Of a DNA stretch of 64,000 nucleotides, positions 7,882-16,593 are shown one piece after another. Location of the stretch: positions 3,720,001-3,784,000 of the forward strand of contig NZ_QASA01000001.1 of the NCBI RefSeq assembly GCF_003340495.1, read 5' to 3'. Under the pieces are notes generated by a model, which did no database searches, was not told the DNA's origin, and worked only from the letters and a program-made list of their open reading frames with translations. Each line of letters begins with the position of its first letter. Position 1 is the first letter of the stretch. The stretch comes from Adhaeribacter pallidiroseus. GTDB taxonomy: Bacteria > Bacteroidota > Bacteroidia > Cytophagales > Hymenobacteraceae. The position numbers were made by a program, and so were the translations under genes.

Positions 7882-7972
7882 TCCGCTAGTAAATTTAAGA
7901 ATTTAAAAAATTCTATTAGTAGCGGCCTTGAACAGGTGATATTCAACCTAAATTAAAAAGATTATAAAGTTT

Positions 7973-8066
7973 AAACTTTTGCAAGAGGGTTCTTAAAGTT
8001 GTTTGTGAAGGCACAAACGACCGCTTCGCCCAATGGTAGTATCCTCAATGCCAACTTTTGCGAAAG
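7973..8066. other. Spacer with short direct repeats and a hairpin, unidentified
   Basis: The 264-bp spacer after the 99-aa gene holds a hairpin (GTTTGTG at 8001-8007, CACAAAC at 8012-8018, AAGG loop). It lies between two related 15-mers, AAACTTTTGCAAGAG (7973) and CAACTTTTGCGAAAG (8052). Composition differs from the adjacent genes. No tRNA fold or coding frame fits. Confidence 0.25.
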
Positions 8067-8086
8067 CCCTACAAGTATTAAAACAA

Positions 8087-8130
8087 GTAAATGAAAAAGG
8101 AACTACATAAGTGGTTCCTTTTTCATTTAC
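8087..8130 (-). terminator. Terminator of the nucleoside phosphorylase gene
   Basis: A 20-bp stem (8087-8106 with 8111-8130) with a single G:U-type mismatch and a 4-nt loop (ATAA). It lies 16 bp after the phosphorylase stop on the minus strand and contains AAAAAGG/CCTTTTT. Confidence 0.85.
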
Positions 8131-8145
8131 AGATTACTTCTCGAA

Positions 8146-9018
8146 TCAAGCTTTTGCAATAGCGGCTATCCGGTCCAGGGTTTGGGTTATCATCTTTTCT
8201 ATAGTTTGATCCGCGTTCTGGTCGAATTGTTTGGTTATGCGGTTTACAATAATAGCGTTTAAGGAAGTGACTTCGTGCCCCAGCATGCGGCCCAAGGCAA
8301 AATAACCGGCTGTTTCCATCTCAAAATTGGTGAGCCAGAAGTCTTCTACGTTAAAGTTGGTAAAATTATTTATCAGTTCGGCATCTTTTAAATCTAAACG
8401 CAGCACCCGGCCTTGCGGCGCGTAAAAACCCGGGCAGGTTAAGGTATTACCGGCAATATAATCGCGGGCCAGTTGCTCCCGCAAAATATCCGAACCGCGC
8501 ACGCAATACGGCTGAAAACTAAGTTGCAACGTTTGCTGCAAGGCACTGCTGATGGTATTTTCGTACCCGGTTTGCACTAATGGGTAAAACTGCATGAGCG
8601 TATCTAAACCCACCGCATACTCGCTCACCAGCAAACTGCCCAACGGAATAGATTCCTGTAAAGCGCCGGACGTACCCAGCCGGATAATATTCAAAGCAAT
8701 ATGATCTTCGTTAATTTCCCGCGAAACCAAATCAATATTAACCAGAGCATCGAGCTCGTTCATCACAATTTCCACGTTATCGGTACCCATGCCGGTCGAT
8801 AAAACCGTGAGGCGCTTGCCTTTGTAGTAGCCGGTATGCGTTACAAATTCGCGCTTGGCAATTTGCACTTCCACCGAATCGAAATATTTACTGATGAGCG
8901 GCACCCGCTCCGGATCACCTACGGTTAAAATAGTGTCGGAAATATGCTCAGGAAGTAAATTTAAGTGATATACGCTCCCATCCGGGTTCAACATTAATTC
9001 TGATTCAGCAATCGGCAT
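8146..9018 (-). CDS. Nucleoside phosphorylase (uridine phosphorylase-like)
   Basis: A 290-aa cytoplasmic enzyme of the PNP/UDP (DeoD/Udp) superfamily. The phosphate-binding motif is TVGDPERVPLISKYFD (about 32-47). The family signature STGMGTDNVEIVMNELDAL (about 74-92) follows, then RLGTSGALQESIPLGSLLVS (about 112-131). The nucleoside-site region is FEMETAGYFALGRMLGHE (about 232-249). It catalyses phosphorolysis of nucleosides for pyrimidine or purine salvage. The GDPERV opening resembles uridine phosphorylase more than DeoD, but the base specificity cannot be fixed from the sequence. It is monocistronic, with a strong terminator and a near-consensus TACTTTTA box upstream. Confidence 0.85.
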   Translation of the reverse strand: MPIAESELMLNPDGSVYHLNLLPEHISDTILTVGDPERVPLISKYFDSVEVQIAKREFVTHTGYYKGKRLTVLSTGMGTDNVEIVMNELDALVNIDLVSREINEDHIALNIIRLGTSGALQESIPLGSLLVSEYAVGLDTLMQFYPLVQTGYENTISSALQQTLQLSFQPYCVRGSDILREQLARDYIAGNTLTCPGFYAPQGRVLRLDLKDAELINNFTNFNVEDFWLTNFEMETAGYFALGRMLGHEVTSLNAIIVNRITKQFDQNADQTIEKMITQTLDRIAAIAKA

Positions 9019-9088
9019 AGCTTTTTAATTAAAAGTGTATAGTACGGTAAAAGTACGAGCGAATAGCTTTTGTGTTTATCTAAAAAAC

Positions 9089-9121
9089 AAAACCCAGTAG
9101 ATATTAAAATCTACCGGGTTT
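9089..9121 (-). terminator. Terminator of the trhO gene
   Basis: A 13-bp stem with one G:U pair (AAACCCAGTAGAT at 9090-9102, ATCTACCGGGTTT at 9109-9121). On the minus strand it is followed by TTGTTTTTT and begins 21 bp after the trhO stop. Confidence 0.8.
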
Positions 9122-9142
9122 ATTGCGTAATTTTTTAAATTA

Positions 9143-10095
9143 TTAAACGGCTTTGGTGCGCTTTAATCCTTTTAACGGATTGTACCCATTAAGCTCTTTT
9201 TGGTAATAGCCGGTGCCGTTGTACGGCCGTACTTTGGGGTGTTCTTTGCACGTAGCGGAGCAAGCCCCGTGCATGGTTACGCCGCAGGTTTCGCACATAG
9301 CCACGTGAATATTACACTCCGGATTGGCGCAGTTTACCATCCGGTCGCTGGTGGTGCCGCACACGTAACAGCTAGAAATAACGGTGGGGTTTACTTTGTT
9401 TATGTCAACGGTTAACCGGTTATCAAACACGTAGCATTTGCCTTCAAAATCTTCGCCGTTGGCTTCAAAACCGTATTTAATAATGCCGCCGTGCAGTTGG
9501 TACACGTTCTCGAAACCTTGCTCGAGTAAAAAGCGCTGGCTTTTTCGCATTTAATACCACCAGTGCAGTAAGTTAAAATTTTCTTGTCTTTGTATTTTTC
9601 TTTCAGCTCGTCCATCTTCTCCGGAAAGTCGCGGAAGTTTTCGATAGGCAAAGTAACCGAGTTTTTAAAACGACCTACGGAATGTTCGTAATCGGAGCGC
9701 ACATCCAGCACGACTACATCGTCCTGGTCCTTCATTTTTTTAAATTCTTGCGGCTCCAGGTGAATACCGGTGTGTTTATTCGGGTCGATGTGGTGCAGAT
9801 TACTGTGCACAATTTCGGGTTTGTGGCGCACGTGCAACTTGGCAAAAGCATGTTTATCGGCAGCATCTACCTTAAAATCAATTTTGGCAAAACGCGGATC
9901 GGCTTTTACCGTTTCCATGTACTTTTCGCAATCTTCCCGCAATCCCGAAACGGTGCCATTTAAGCCTTCGGCGGCTACAATAATGCGGCCCCGTAAATTT
10001 AAGGCTAAACACAGCCGGTGGTGTTCTTCCCGGAAAGCTTCCGGATCGGCAATGGCGGTGTAACAGTAATACAATAAAATTTGGTAATCTTTCAT
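9143..10095 (-). pseudogene. trhO: tRNA uridine(34) hydroxylase (TrhO/YceA, rhodanese-like), frameshifted
   Basis: Two overlapping frames together make one TrhO. Frame one (10095 to 9412) gives the N-terminal ferredoxin-like part (YYCYTAIADPEAFREEHH, GLNGTVSG) and the rhodanese domain with the catalytic loop TYCTGGIKCEKASAF. Frame two (9550 to 9143) resumes exactly with LLEQGFENVYQLHGGIIKYG, then a Cys-rich tail with CxxC pairs (CYVCGT, CANPEC, CETCG, CSATC). Continuity is restored by adding one T to the T5 run (A5 at 9528-9532 on the plus strand), giving about 317 aa. TrhO makes 5-hydroxyuridine at tRNA wobble U34. As written, the product keeps the active cysteine but loses the zinc-binding-like tail. 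A homopolymer sequencing error or a real inactivating deletion are equally possible. Confidence 0.85.
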
Positions 10096-10126
10096 ACAAA
10101 GCTTGGTTTCAGACCGAGTGTATAAT

Positions 10127-10158
10127 TTGGTTGTTGGTTATTAGTTGTTGGTTGTTAG
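10127..10158 (-). repeat. AAC-rich degenerate short repeat in the trhO leader
   Basis: On the minus strand this reads as repeated AACAACCAACAAC and AATAACCAACAACC units. It lies in the predicted 5' UTR of trhO, between its promoter and ATG. Similar runs occur at 19211-19250, 41499-41540 and 59421-59460. Confidence 0.45.
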
Positions 10159-10195
10159 ATTAAAATTTAAAAATTTGAGTAAATCTTAATGCTTA

Positions 10196-10225
10196 CAAAG
10201 ATAAAGTGTTAGCTGTAGTTTTCAA
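10196..10225 (-). promoter_or_regulatory. Consensus Bacteroidota promoter for trhO
   Basis: On the minus strand a TTG (plus 10223-10225) is followed, after exactly 19 nt, by TATCTTTG (plus 10196-10203). This matches the sigma-ABfr consensus TTG-N19-TAnnTTTG. It predicts a start near 10190 and a leader of about 95 nt before the ATG at 10095. Confidence 0.7.
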
Positions 10226-10254
10226 AAGTTTGACTTTTGGACTAAACAATGCTT

Positions 10255-10887
10255 TTATACTTTTTGTGCCGGATTGCCGAAAACGGTTTGGTTGGCGGGC
10301 ACATCGGCTACTACTACGGCCCCAGCCCCCACCCGGGCTTTTTTACCGATTTTAATGCCGGCTACTACTACGGCTCCGGCGCCGATAAAAGCTCCTTCAT
10401 CCACCAATACGTCGGCACTTACCACGGCACCCGCCCCTATTTGCACGAAATCGGCTATTTCGGCTCCAGAATCGATGAGGGCGCGCGATTGAATAACGCA
10501 ATAATTATGGATGCGGGCGTTGGCATTAATAACCGCCCCGGCATTAATTAAATTACCGTAACCTAACCAGGCGTGCTCCGACACCGCGGTAAATTTATGA
10601 ATGGCATTTACCGGAGTAGCCTGGTATTCGTCTTTGAGTAAATTAATCAGGCTTTTACGGGTAGCCGTTTCTTCGGCGGCCACAAACACTTCGCACTTTT
10701 TACCTAAAATTTTTAAAAATTCCGGGTCGTCGGTAGTACCCATTACGGTTATGTTATTTACTTCTGTTTGGTGCAGTTTTACTTCGTCATCCAGAAAGCA
10801 GTAAACGATTACGTGGTTACTTTGAAAAATATCGAGGGCCGCGATACCCAGCTTTTGGGCACCAAGGATAATGACAGGATTCTGCAT
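10255..10887 (-). CDS. NeuD-like sugar O-acyltransferase (left-handed beta-helix)
   Basis: A 210-aa protein of the NeuD/PglD sugar acyltransferase family. The N-terminal 80 residues form a Rossmann-like nucleotide-sugar-binding domain (MQNPVIILGAQKLGIAALDI, VYCFLDDE). From about residue 95 hexapeptide repeats build a left-handed beta-helix (NLINAGAVINANARI, ALIDSGAEIADFVQIGAGAVV, ARVGAGAVVVADVPANQTVFGNPA). These enzymes acetylate amino sugars from acetyl-CoA, for example in sialic acid or bacillosamine-type glycan synthesis. No other glycan genes adjoin it, so the substrate is unknown. Confidence 0.85.
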   Translation of the reverse strand: MQNPVIILGAQKLGIAALDIFQSNHVIVYCFLDDEVKLHQTEVNNITVMGTTDDPEFLKILGKKCEVFVAAEETATRKSLINLLKDEYQATPVNAIHKFTAVSEHAWLGYGNLINAGAVINANARIHNYCVIQSRALIDSGAEIADFVQIGAGAVVSADVLVDEGAFIGAGAVVVAGIKIGKKARVGAGAVVVADVPANQTVFGNPAQKV

Positions 10888-10989
10888 AGATAAGTAGTAA
10901 GTTTAAAGTTGTCAGTTATACGTTGATAAAGAATGGTTTGCTCCATCCGGTACCCGTTTCACTTTTGCCCTCTTTTAAGGAATAATCGG

Positions 10990-11020
10990 CAAAGGTACAG
11001 CTTTCTAGGCGGGCTTCCAA
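10990..11020 (-). promoter_or_regulatory. Promoter for the NeuD-like gene
   Basis: On the minus strand TTG (plus 11018-11020) precedes TACCTTTG (plus 10990-10997) with a 20-nt spacer, one more than the Bacteroidota optimum. The predicted leader is about 95 nt. Confidence 0.55.
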
Positions 11021-11038
11021 GATTCGGTTTAATGGTGC

Positions 11039-12334
11039 TTAGGCCTTAAACTGGCGGATGAGCCAATTTTCTATCGGCAGCATTATTTTTTGATTTACTC
11101 CGGTTTGGAGCCAGATGTAGAGCAAAAACGGCATAAAAGCTATTTTGTACCGGCTCACCGATCCCAAGTTAGCCGTAGAAAAACCAATTAAAGCCGCTAC
11201 TACCAACGAATAAATAAGCAGCGATAGCACCAGAGTTAAAGGTATTGCCGGTTTATTTTGCCGAAAAGTAAATAAAGCTAAAACAGCTATCACAAAAATT
11301 AATAAATTCTCCAGGCCAGCTAACCCATATTCCGGGGTATTTATTTCACCGAGGAATGGCCGAAAGATTGCACTGCTAATGGCTTTGGGAGCGTAGTAAA
11401 TTAGGCTTTGATAGGTTGGTTGCAGATCGGGCAAATCAATAAACGCTTCTCGGGAAGTAGTAGCCCGAGATATATCGTAGCTTTTAATCATTTCTTTAAA
11501 AAAATACGCCGGCGTAATGGCTTCGTGTAAGAAAGAAGCTACTATGCCCAAAACTAATATCGCTCCGGCGTATAAAAATAGTTTTTTACTTTCCGCAAAA
11601 TGTTTTTTGCGACTTATAAGCTGCAGCAGAGCAAAACTGGCCAGTAAAGGAAAGTAAGCCACCGCAAAGTAAAACCGGATTTTAAAGCAAAAATAGGCCG
11701 CCACCGCTATTTTCAGGAGGGCACCCCATTTTGAACCAGGCAGATAAATAAATTGCAGTACTCCGGCCAGTAATAAGGCACTGCTACCTACCAAGATGCT
11801 TTCTTTTAACACCCCCGACGACCAGAAAACAACCGAGGGAAAAAACAGGAAAGCAAGCACCGCTGCCATTTGCGTAACCGGAAAAATACTAGTTATGGCT
11901 TTGGTTAACTGCCAACACCCCCAAAAACTGAACAGCGAAAAGTATAAGCAGTTAATATAATAATGATTATGCGTGATGAAATTTAAAAAATGCAACAGCA
12001 AGACCATAAAAAAAGAGTTAGAATAGCCCCGGTACTTCATAATACCATACAGGTACTCGCTGGGGTATTCGCCGGTTAAGATAAAATGCAGGTAGCTTTT
12101 AGGTTCCTGCAGGGCATAAGCGCTTAAAATATCGGCTTGTTTCTGATACACGAAGGTATCGCCGCCGCTTAAATAATGCTGGTACAACCACCCCACTAAC
12201 AATCCGGCCCATAATTTTAAAATTAAGGCCGGCCAGTAAAACATTTTTAAAAAAGCCGGGTTAGGTTGCCGCCAGATCAGGTAAATAAGTCCGCTTAACA
12301 GCAAAACGTTGGCCAGCCCATATAATAAATTCAT
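11039..12334 (-). CDS. Polytopic inner-membrane protein, possibly GT-C-like
   Basis: A 431-aa protein with roughly ten hydrophobic helices (for example LLYGLANVLLLSGLIYLIW at 3-21, MAAVLAFLFFPSVVFWSSGV, YFAVAYFPLLASFALLQLI, ENLLIFVIAVLALF). The layout resembles polyprenyl-sugar-dependent glycosyltransferases or O-antigen-type membrane proteins: one long early loop (QHYLSGGDTFVYQKQADILS, about 51-70) and a C-terminal basic end. The catalytic Asp of GT-C enzymes cannot be assigned with confidence. Its ATG overlaps the stop of the DUF2851 gene by 4 bp, so they form an operon. Confidence 0.7.
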   Translation of the reverse strand: MNLLYGLANVLLLSGLIYLIWRQPNPAFLKMFYWPALILKLWAGLLVGWLYQHYLSGGDTFVYQKQADILSAYALQEPKSYLHFILTGEYPSEYLYGIMKYRGYSNSFFMVLLLHFLNFITHNHYYINCLYFSLFSFWGCWQLTKAITSIFPVTQMAAVLAFLFFPSVVFWSSGVLKESILVGSSALLLAGVLQFIYLPGSKWGALLKIAVAAYFCFKIRFYFAVAYFPLLASFALLQLISRKKHFAESKKLFLYAGAILVLGIVASFLHEAITPAYFFKEMIKSYDISRATTSREAFIDLPDLQPTYQSLIYYAPKAISSAIFRPFLGEINTPEYGLAGLENLLIFVIAVLALFTFRQNKPAIPLTLVLSLLIYSLVVAALIGFSTANLGSVSRYKIAFMPFLLYIWLQTGVNQKIMLPIENWLIRQFKA

Positions 12335-13638
12335 AAGGCTGGTTGCTTGGGTTTAAAAATATAATTACCAATGCGGCATTGCAAACATTGCCGCGGTACG
12401 CAGTATTGTTGGTTTAATTCCAGCAAGGCCTGCGAGTCGGCGGCCGATTGATGGGCAAAATTTAAATCGGCGTACAAACGGGTAACGCGGTTATCTTCCG
12501 GCGGAAGCTGTTCCAACAACGCAATGGCTTTATCGGCATAGCTTGCGTCGTTTTTATATCTACTGTAAGCTACCAGCAAAGGAGCTACGGCATTTATCAA
12601 TAACAAATTGATACTGCTTTTACCAATTCCTTTTGGGGCCCGGCTGGTCTTTTGCCCGGGAACTACGTGATTTTGCCAGTAAGTGGATGGTTTTACCTCG
12701 AAATACGTTTGCCAACCCGCAACCGAATGAATAGCCAGTAAGTCCGAAAATAAGTGCGGGTGCTGGTGCAATAAAGCCGCAAACTGAGCTAATCTTACCG
12801 GCGGAAAATTAGCCGGCCGCAAACGTAAAAAATTCCAGTCAGCGCGTTGCAAACCGGTTGGCAAAGCGTATTTATGCCGCAGATACGCAAACTCCTTTTG
12901 CTGTTGCGCGACATAAGCATCCGGATTGGTTATCTCTAACAAACCGGCCTGGCCCAGAATTAAAGCTTCCAGGGCGGATAGTTGGTGCTGGTGACGCCTC
13001 AGAACGCCATAAGGTAAAACAGCAGCCAGCCGTTGCATTCCTACCTGGTTAATCTTAAAACCAAAGTTACGCAGCAACCAAACATAGCCGGTTTCTTCCC
13101 AGTTGTTACCTGTTTGGTGCAATACCGTTAAAACCCTTTGCGCTTTTTCTTCCAGTCGCTCCATGCGCACCCGTTCCTGCATGCTGGTTTTTATCAAACC
13201 GGGTACTTCGGGGGCAAACGGCCGGCACGGAATTACGTCGCGGTTTGTGAAAAATTGCTGGTACGTATTAATTAAATGCAGCGGAACCCGGCCGCGCAAA
13301 GCTATGGTGGGAATTTGGGTACCATCGGCGCGGTAGGCTGACTGATCGTTTTCCCAAACTACGTGCAAAATTACCGGGTTGTACTTGGCGTCCGTTTGGT
13401 GGCTGTGTTTTACCCAATCCGAGGCTTGCACGTGAATTTCGACGCTACCGTTCCATTCTTCCGGACCAATTTTCAGGCGGGCATTCGTAAAATCCGGACC
13501 GGCATCGGTGTTGTAATAGCCTGGTTTTAACACAACCACCGTTTCGTTTTGCGTAGTAAGCAGGTGGGTTTTATCAAAATATTGTTGCTGCCACACATAA
13601 TGCAGAAAATCTTCTTTAAAAGGGGCCGCAGAGGTCAT
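12331..13638 (-). CDS. DUF2851 family protein
   Basis: A 435-aa cytoplasmic protein recognisable as DUF2851, a family nearly confined to Bacteroidota. Hallmarks are the N-terminal FLHYVWQQQYFD, KPGYYNTDAGPDFTNARLKI with NGSVEIHVQASDW (about 38-72), and HPVILHVVW-like NPVILHVVWEND. Further on come LLRNFGFKINQ and RPANFPPVRLAQFAALL. The ending has a Cys-x2-Cys-type pair (CVPRQCLQCRIG). The function is unknown; the acidic/His pattern of the N-terminal half has suggested a nuclease-like fold, which is speculation. It is first in an operon with the downstream membrane protein. Confidence 0.85.
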   Translation of the reverse strand: MTSAAPFKEDFLHYVWQQQYFDKTHLLTTQNETVVVLKPGYYNTDAGPDFTNARLKIGPEEWNGSVEIHVQASDWVKHSHQTDAKYNPVILHVVWENDQSAYRADGTQIPTIALRGRVPLHLINTYQQFFTNRDVIPCRPFAPEVPGLIKTSMQERVRMERLEEKAQRVLTVLHQTGNNWEETGYVWLLRNFGFKINQVGMQRLAAVLPYGVLRRHQHQLSALEALILGQAGLLEITNPDAYVAQQQKEFAYLRHKYALPTGLQRADWNFLRLRPANFPPVRLAQFAALLHQHPHLFSDLLAIHSVAGWQTYFEVKPSTYWQNHVVPGQKTSRAPKGIGKSSINLLLINAVAPLLVAYSRYKNDASYADKAIALLEQLPPEDNRVTRLYADLNFAHQSAADSQALLELNQQYCVPRQCLQCRIGNYIFKPKQPAL

Positions 13639-13717
13639 GGTAAGGTAAGCAGAGGGTATATATTAATAATAAGTAAAAAACATAGAAAGGCTAAACTAAT
13701 TGCTTTTCAAGAATAAT

Positions 13718-15340
13718 CTAGCTGTTGATTACTTTTAAAATTTCACCTCTAAACCACTGGGTTTTGGCTAAGTCGCTAATTGTATAATTAAATTTTGTAA
13801 GATATTTTTTATTAAAATGCTTTTTCATGTTGAAAAAAGGATAAAAGTCATTGAATATATTACTCTTTAGTGCTTCCGTAATTGGCTTAATATTACCATC
13901 ATCTTTTATGCAGTCTTTAAATTCAATATAATGCGTCCGTGATGTGCCGATTTCACTTACTATGTCAATCAGCTTCTCATTCTTCTGTCTTAAGATTTCG
14001 CCAATATATTCTTCTTTATTAAATTCAGCATAATTTAAGACTTCAATGTTATCGGGGTGATAGATGTAATTTTCAAAGGTAGAAAGAGGTAATATTTTTA
14101 AATTAGGCAGTTGACCTTTAATTTTCTCAATTTCCTCCGATTTTAAATAATCTCTATCTCTTAATCCTAATTTATCTTTGTCGCTTTTGACTGTCAAAAA
14201 AACTTCTCGGTTGTTATTTGCCGGTAAAAACAAGAAACCATCTTGGCCTAGAGCTGCATTAAAATGTTCATCATTTTTATTCTCAACTATAACCAGTTTA
14301 TATCCTTTAAGAATGGAAGCGATAGTTGCTTTGGGAATTGCTATTTCATAAACTTCTAGTTTATTTTTAGAGAGAGGTATTAGTTCTTGTTTGGTGTCAA
14401 AGTTTATCAAATTAAAATCAATGATTGCAGCTGTATCACTACTTCTGGCGTAGTCTATAAAACCTAAAGCATGAGAAGCAGTCCAAAGTTGAGAATCATC
14501 CGGGATCCATTTAGTAACTATCTCCTCCAATAAACTTGCTTGTAAAACAGTATTTAAATGATTATCCATCTCATCAATAAAAATTATGGAGTTTCTATAA
14601 TATTCTTTTCTTACTATAAAATTTATAAGTAAAATAATTACTTGTTTCTCACCATGGCTTAACAAATCATAATTGATTTTGGATTCTCCTTTTCTAAAAA
14701 TCAACTTGGCTGGCGTACTAGGAGTGGCATCTTGAAACTCTGCAATTTGAATAGTTGTAGTTGCGTCGCCTCCGAATATTTTAAGGAGTGAACTATTTAA
14801 TGGCTCAATAAAGTCTCTAAAAATTTTTAAAGTATCTGCTTGTTTACCACTAAATACAGGCTCTCTCAAAGCTTGATTTATTTTTTGGATATAAAGAAAT
14901 ACATCATTGATAAAACGGGTATCATTTTCAATGTAGGTAGTGGGACTATCCATATCGGTGGATACAGCAGAGGGGTTGGCATCATTAGAAATTCTAGGTA
15001 CTATACGAACACTGCTTCTTCCTATAAAATTTTTAACAAGCTCAGTTCCTTTAATTACGCTGTAACCAGTTTTTTCAATCAAATCGCCACTGGTAAAGTT
15101 TACCACTACTTTTGGTTCTTCATTGATTTTTTTTTTGTAGTAATCGGATGCTTCATCATGGCTATAGGGCATACCTTTATATGGGCCTTTTGTTAACCAA
15201 TCGAAAGCATCAAACAACGAAGATTTGCCAGAACCATTTGAACCTATTAATAAAACCAGTTTTGCTGTTTCAGGAATGTCCGAAATAGTTAAGTCAGTAA
15301 ACCTTTTAAAGTTTTTTAATTCAATCTTATTTATTTTCAT
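13718..15340 (-). CDS. AAA15/ABC-type ATPase fused to a TOPRIM-like (DUF4435-like) domain; candidate phage-defence protein
   Basis: A 540-aa protein. Residues 1-310 are an SMC/RecF-type ATPase: FKRFTDLTI, Walker A GSNGSGKSS (33-41), ABC signature LLSHGEKQ (226-233), Walker B IIFIDEMDNHL (252-262) and H-loop TASH (287-290). Only a short stretch separates Walker A from the signature, as in AAA15 proteins. Residues about 340-450 look like a TOPRIM/DUF4435 nuclease: LVIVENKND (349-357, acidic E353), then LRDRDYL (393-399) and LPLSTFENYIYHP (E423). This two-part design matches OLD-family nucleases and the 'merged' form of PARIS (AriA plus AriB). The gene is much more AT-rich than both neighbours, stands alone and separates two housekeeping genes, so transfer is likely. 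No separate effector is nearby. Defence is inferred, not shown. Confidence 0.75.
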   Translation of the reverse strand: MKINKIELKNFKRFTDLTISDIPETAKLVLLIGSNGSGKSSLFDAFDWLTKGPYKGMPYSHDEASDYYKKKINEEPKVVVNFTSGDLIEKTGYSVIKGTELVKNFIGRSSVRIVPRISNDANPSAVSTDMDSPTTYIENDTRFINDVFLYIQKINQALREPVFSGKQADTLKIFRDFIEPLNSSLLKIFGGDATTTIQIAEFQDATPSTPAKLIFRKGESKINYDLLSHGEKQVIILLINFIVRKEYYRNSIIFIDEMDNHLNTVLQASLLEEIVTKWIPDDSQLWTASHALGFIDYARSSDTAAIIDFNLINFDTKQELIPLSKNKLEVYEIAIPKATIASILKGYKLVIVENKNDEHFNAALGQDGFLFLPANNNREVFLTVKSDKDKLGLRDRDYLKSEEIEKIKGQLPNLKILPLSTFENYIYHPDNIEVLNYAEFNKEEYIGEILRQKNEKLIDIVSEIGTSRTHYIEFKDCIKDDGNIKPITEALKSNIFNDFYPFFNMKKHFNKKYLTKFNYTISDLAKTQWFRGEILKVINS

Positions 15341-15511
15341 CTATTTGCAAAATAGTATTACACAGATATTATATTACTTATATTATTGATTTACAAGAGG
15401 TTAAATGCTTTACAATTAGGCAAACTCTTATGAAGTTATGGATATTGCTTTTTCATACTTAAAAACCTTTTAATGGATATTACAATCAACAACCATATTT
15501 ACTTCATTAAT

Positions 15512-16345
15512 CTACCCTAAGTACTGATTTAAATAATCCGCCATTTCCTGTTGTACCAACAACGCGGCAGAACGAGCTTGCTCGGCAAAATCAGGACCCG
15601 ATGCAGCATAGATGATATTACGCGAGGAATTAACCAGTAAACCGCAGTGCTGGTTCATGCCCAACCGGGAAATTTCGGCTAGGCTGCCGCCCTGCGCGCC
15701 TACTCCGGGCACCAACAAAAAATGATCAGGTACAATTTCGCGCACCCGCTGAATAAAATCGGGGCGGGTAGCGCCAACTACGTACATCAATTGTTCGTCG
15801 GAGGCCCAGGCTTTGCTGGTTGCCAGCACGTTCTCGAAAAGGCAACGGGAGTAATCGGCGGTACCATCGTCGGTTTGCAGCAGTTGAAAATCGGCACTGC
15901 CGGGGTTAGAAGTAAGCGCCAGTAAAATCACCCATTTGCCCGTTTTTAGCAAAAACGGCTTTACCGAATCTTCGCCCATGTACGGCGCCACGGTAATCGA
16001 GTCAAAATTTAAATTTTCAAAAAAAGCCCGGGCGTAGAGCTCCGAGGTATTGCCAATATCGCCGCGCTTGGCATCGGCAATGGTAAAAATATCTTCCGGA
16101 ATATAGTTTAAGGTTTTTTCCAGACTTACCCAGCCCTTCGGCCCAAGCGCTTCGTAAAAAGCAATATTGGGTTTATAGGCCACGCACAAGTCGGCGGTAG
16201 CATCAATGATGCGGCGGTTAAATTCAAAAACCGGGTCTTCGGTATTGCGCAGGTGCGCCGGAATTTTTTGAATATCCGTGTCCAGGCCCACGCATAAGTA
16301 CGATTGTTTTTTCTTGATCTGGGTAAATAATTCCTCTTTGGTCAT
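15512..16345 (-). CDS. pyrF: Orotidine 5'-phosphate decarboxylase
   Basis: A 277-aa enzyme of the longer, Mycobacterium/Bacteroidota-type OMP decarboxylases. The opening [15 protein letters not shown] places the substrate-binding Asp. [14 protein letters not shown] follows, and the catalytic charge network is in [15 protein letters not shown] (Asp-Lys-x-x-Asp, about 87-101). Later motifs are [30 protein letters not shown] and [11 protein letters not shown]. It carries out the last step of UMP synthesis. It is monocistronic; the ATG at 16343-16345 gives the expected N-terminus. Confidence 0.95.
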   Translation of the reverse strand: MTKEELFTQIKKKQSYLCVGLDTDIQKIPAHLRNTEDPVFEFNRRIIDATADLCVAYKPNIAFYEALGPKGWVSLEKTLNYIPEDIFTIADAKRGDIGNTSELYARAFFENLNFDSITVAPYMGEDSVKPFLLKTGKWVILLALTSNPGSADFQLLQTDDGTADYSRCLFENVLATSKAWASDEQLMYVVGATRPDFIQRVREIVPDHFLLVPGVGAQGGSLAEISRLGMNQHCGLLVNSSRNIIYAASGPDFAEQARSAALLVQQEMADYLNQYLG

Positions 16346-16593
16346 GGGGGCAATGCTTTAGATAATAGCAAGCGTAAAACTACTAAAAATATTACGCGGG
16401 CTTTACCTGCGGCCCACGATTCTGATTTTTGTTAAATATCTTTCCCGCGCTATTCTTTTCCGATATTGTTTTACCCGTAACTTTACTCCGCTCTAAAGTT
16501 GCTAGGCCAGCCCGTTTTTAGATAACACTTATTTTAAACCGAAGCCTTTCGATTTGCTGATTTTTTTAAAAATTTTGTTTTACTCCTGCGTAA

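Noticed and set aside
8020-8070. tRNA-like string (GCCCAATGGTAGTATCC)
   Set aside because: No acceptor stem, anticodon arm or TTCRA loop can be formed around it.
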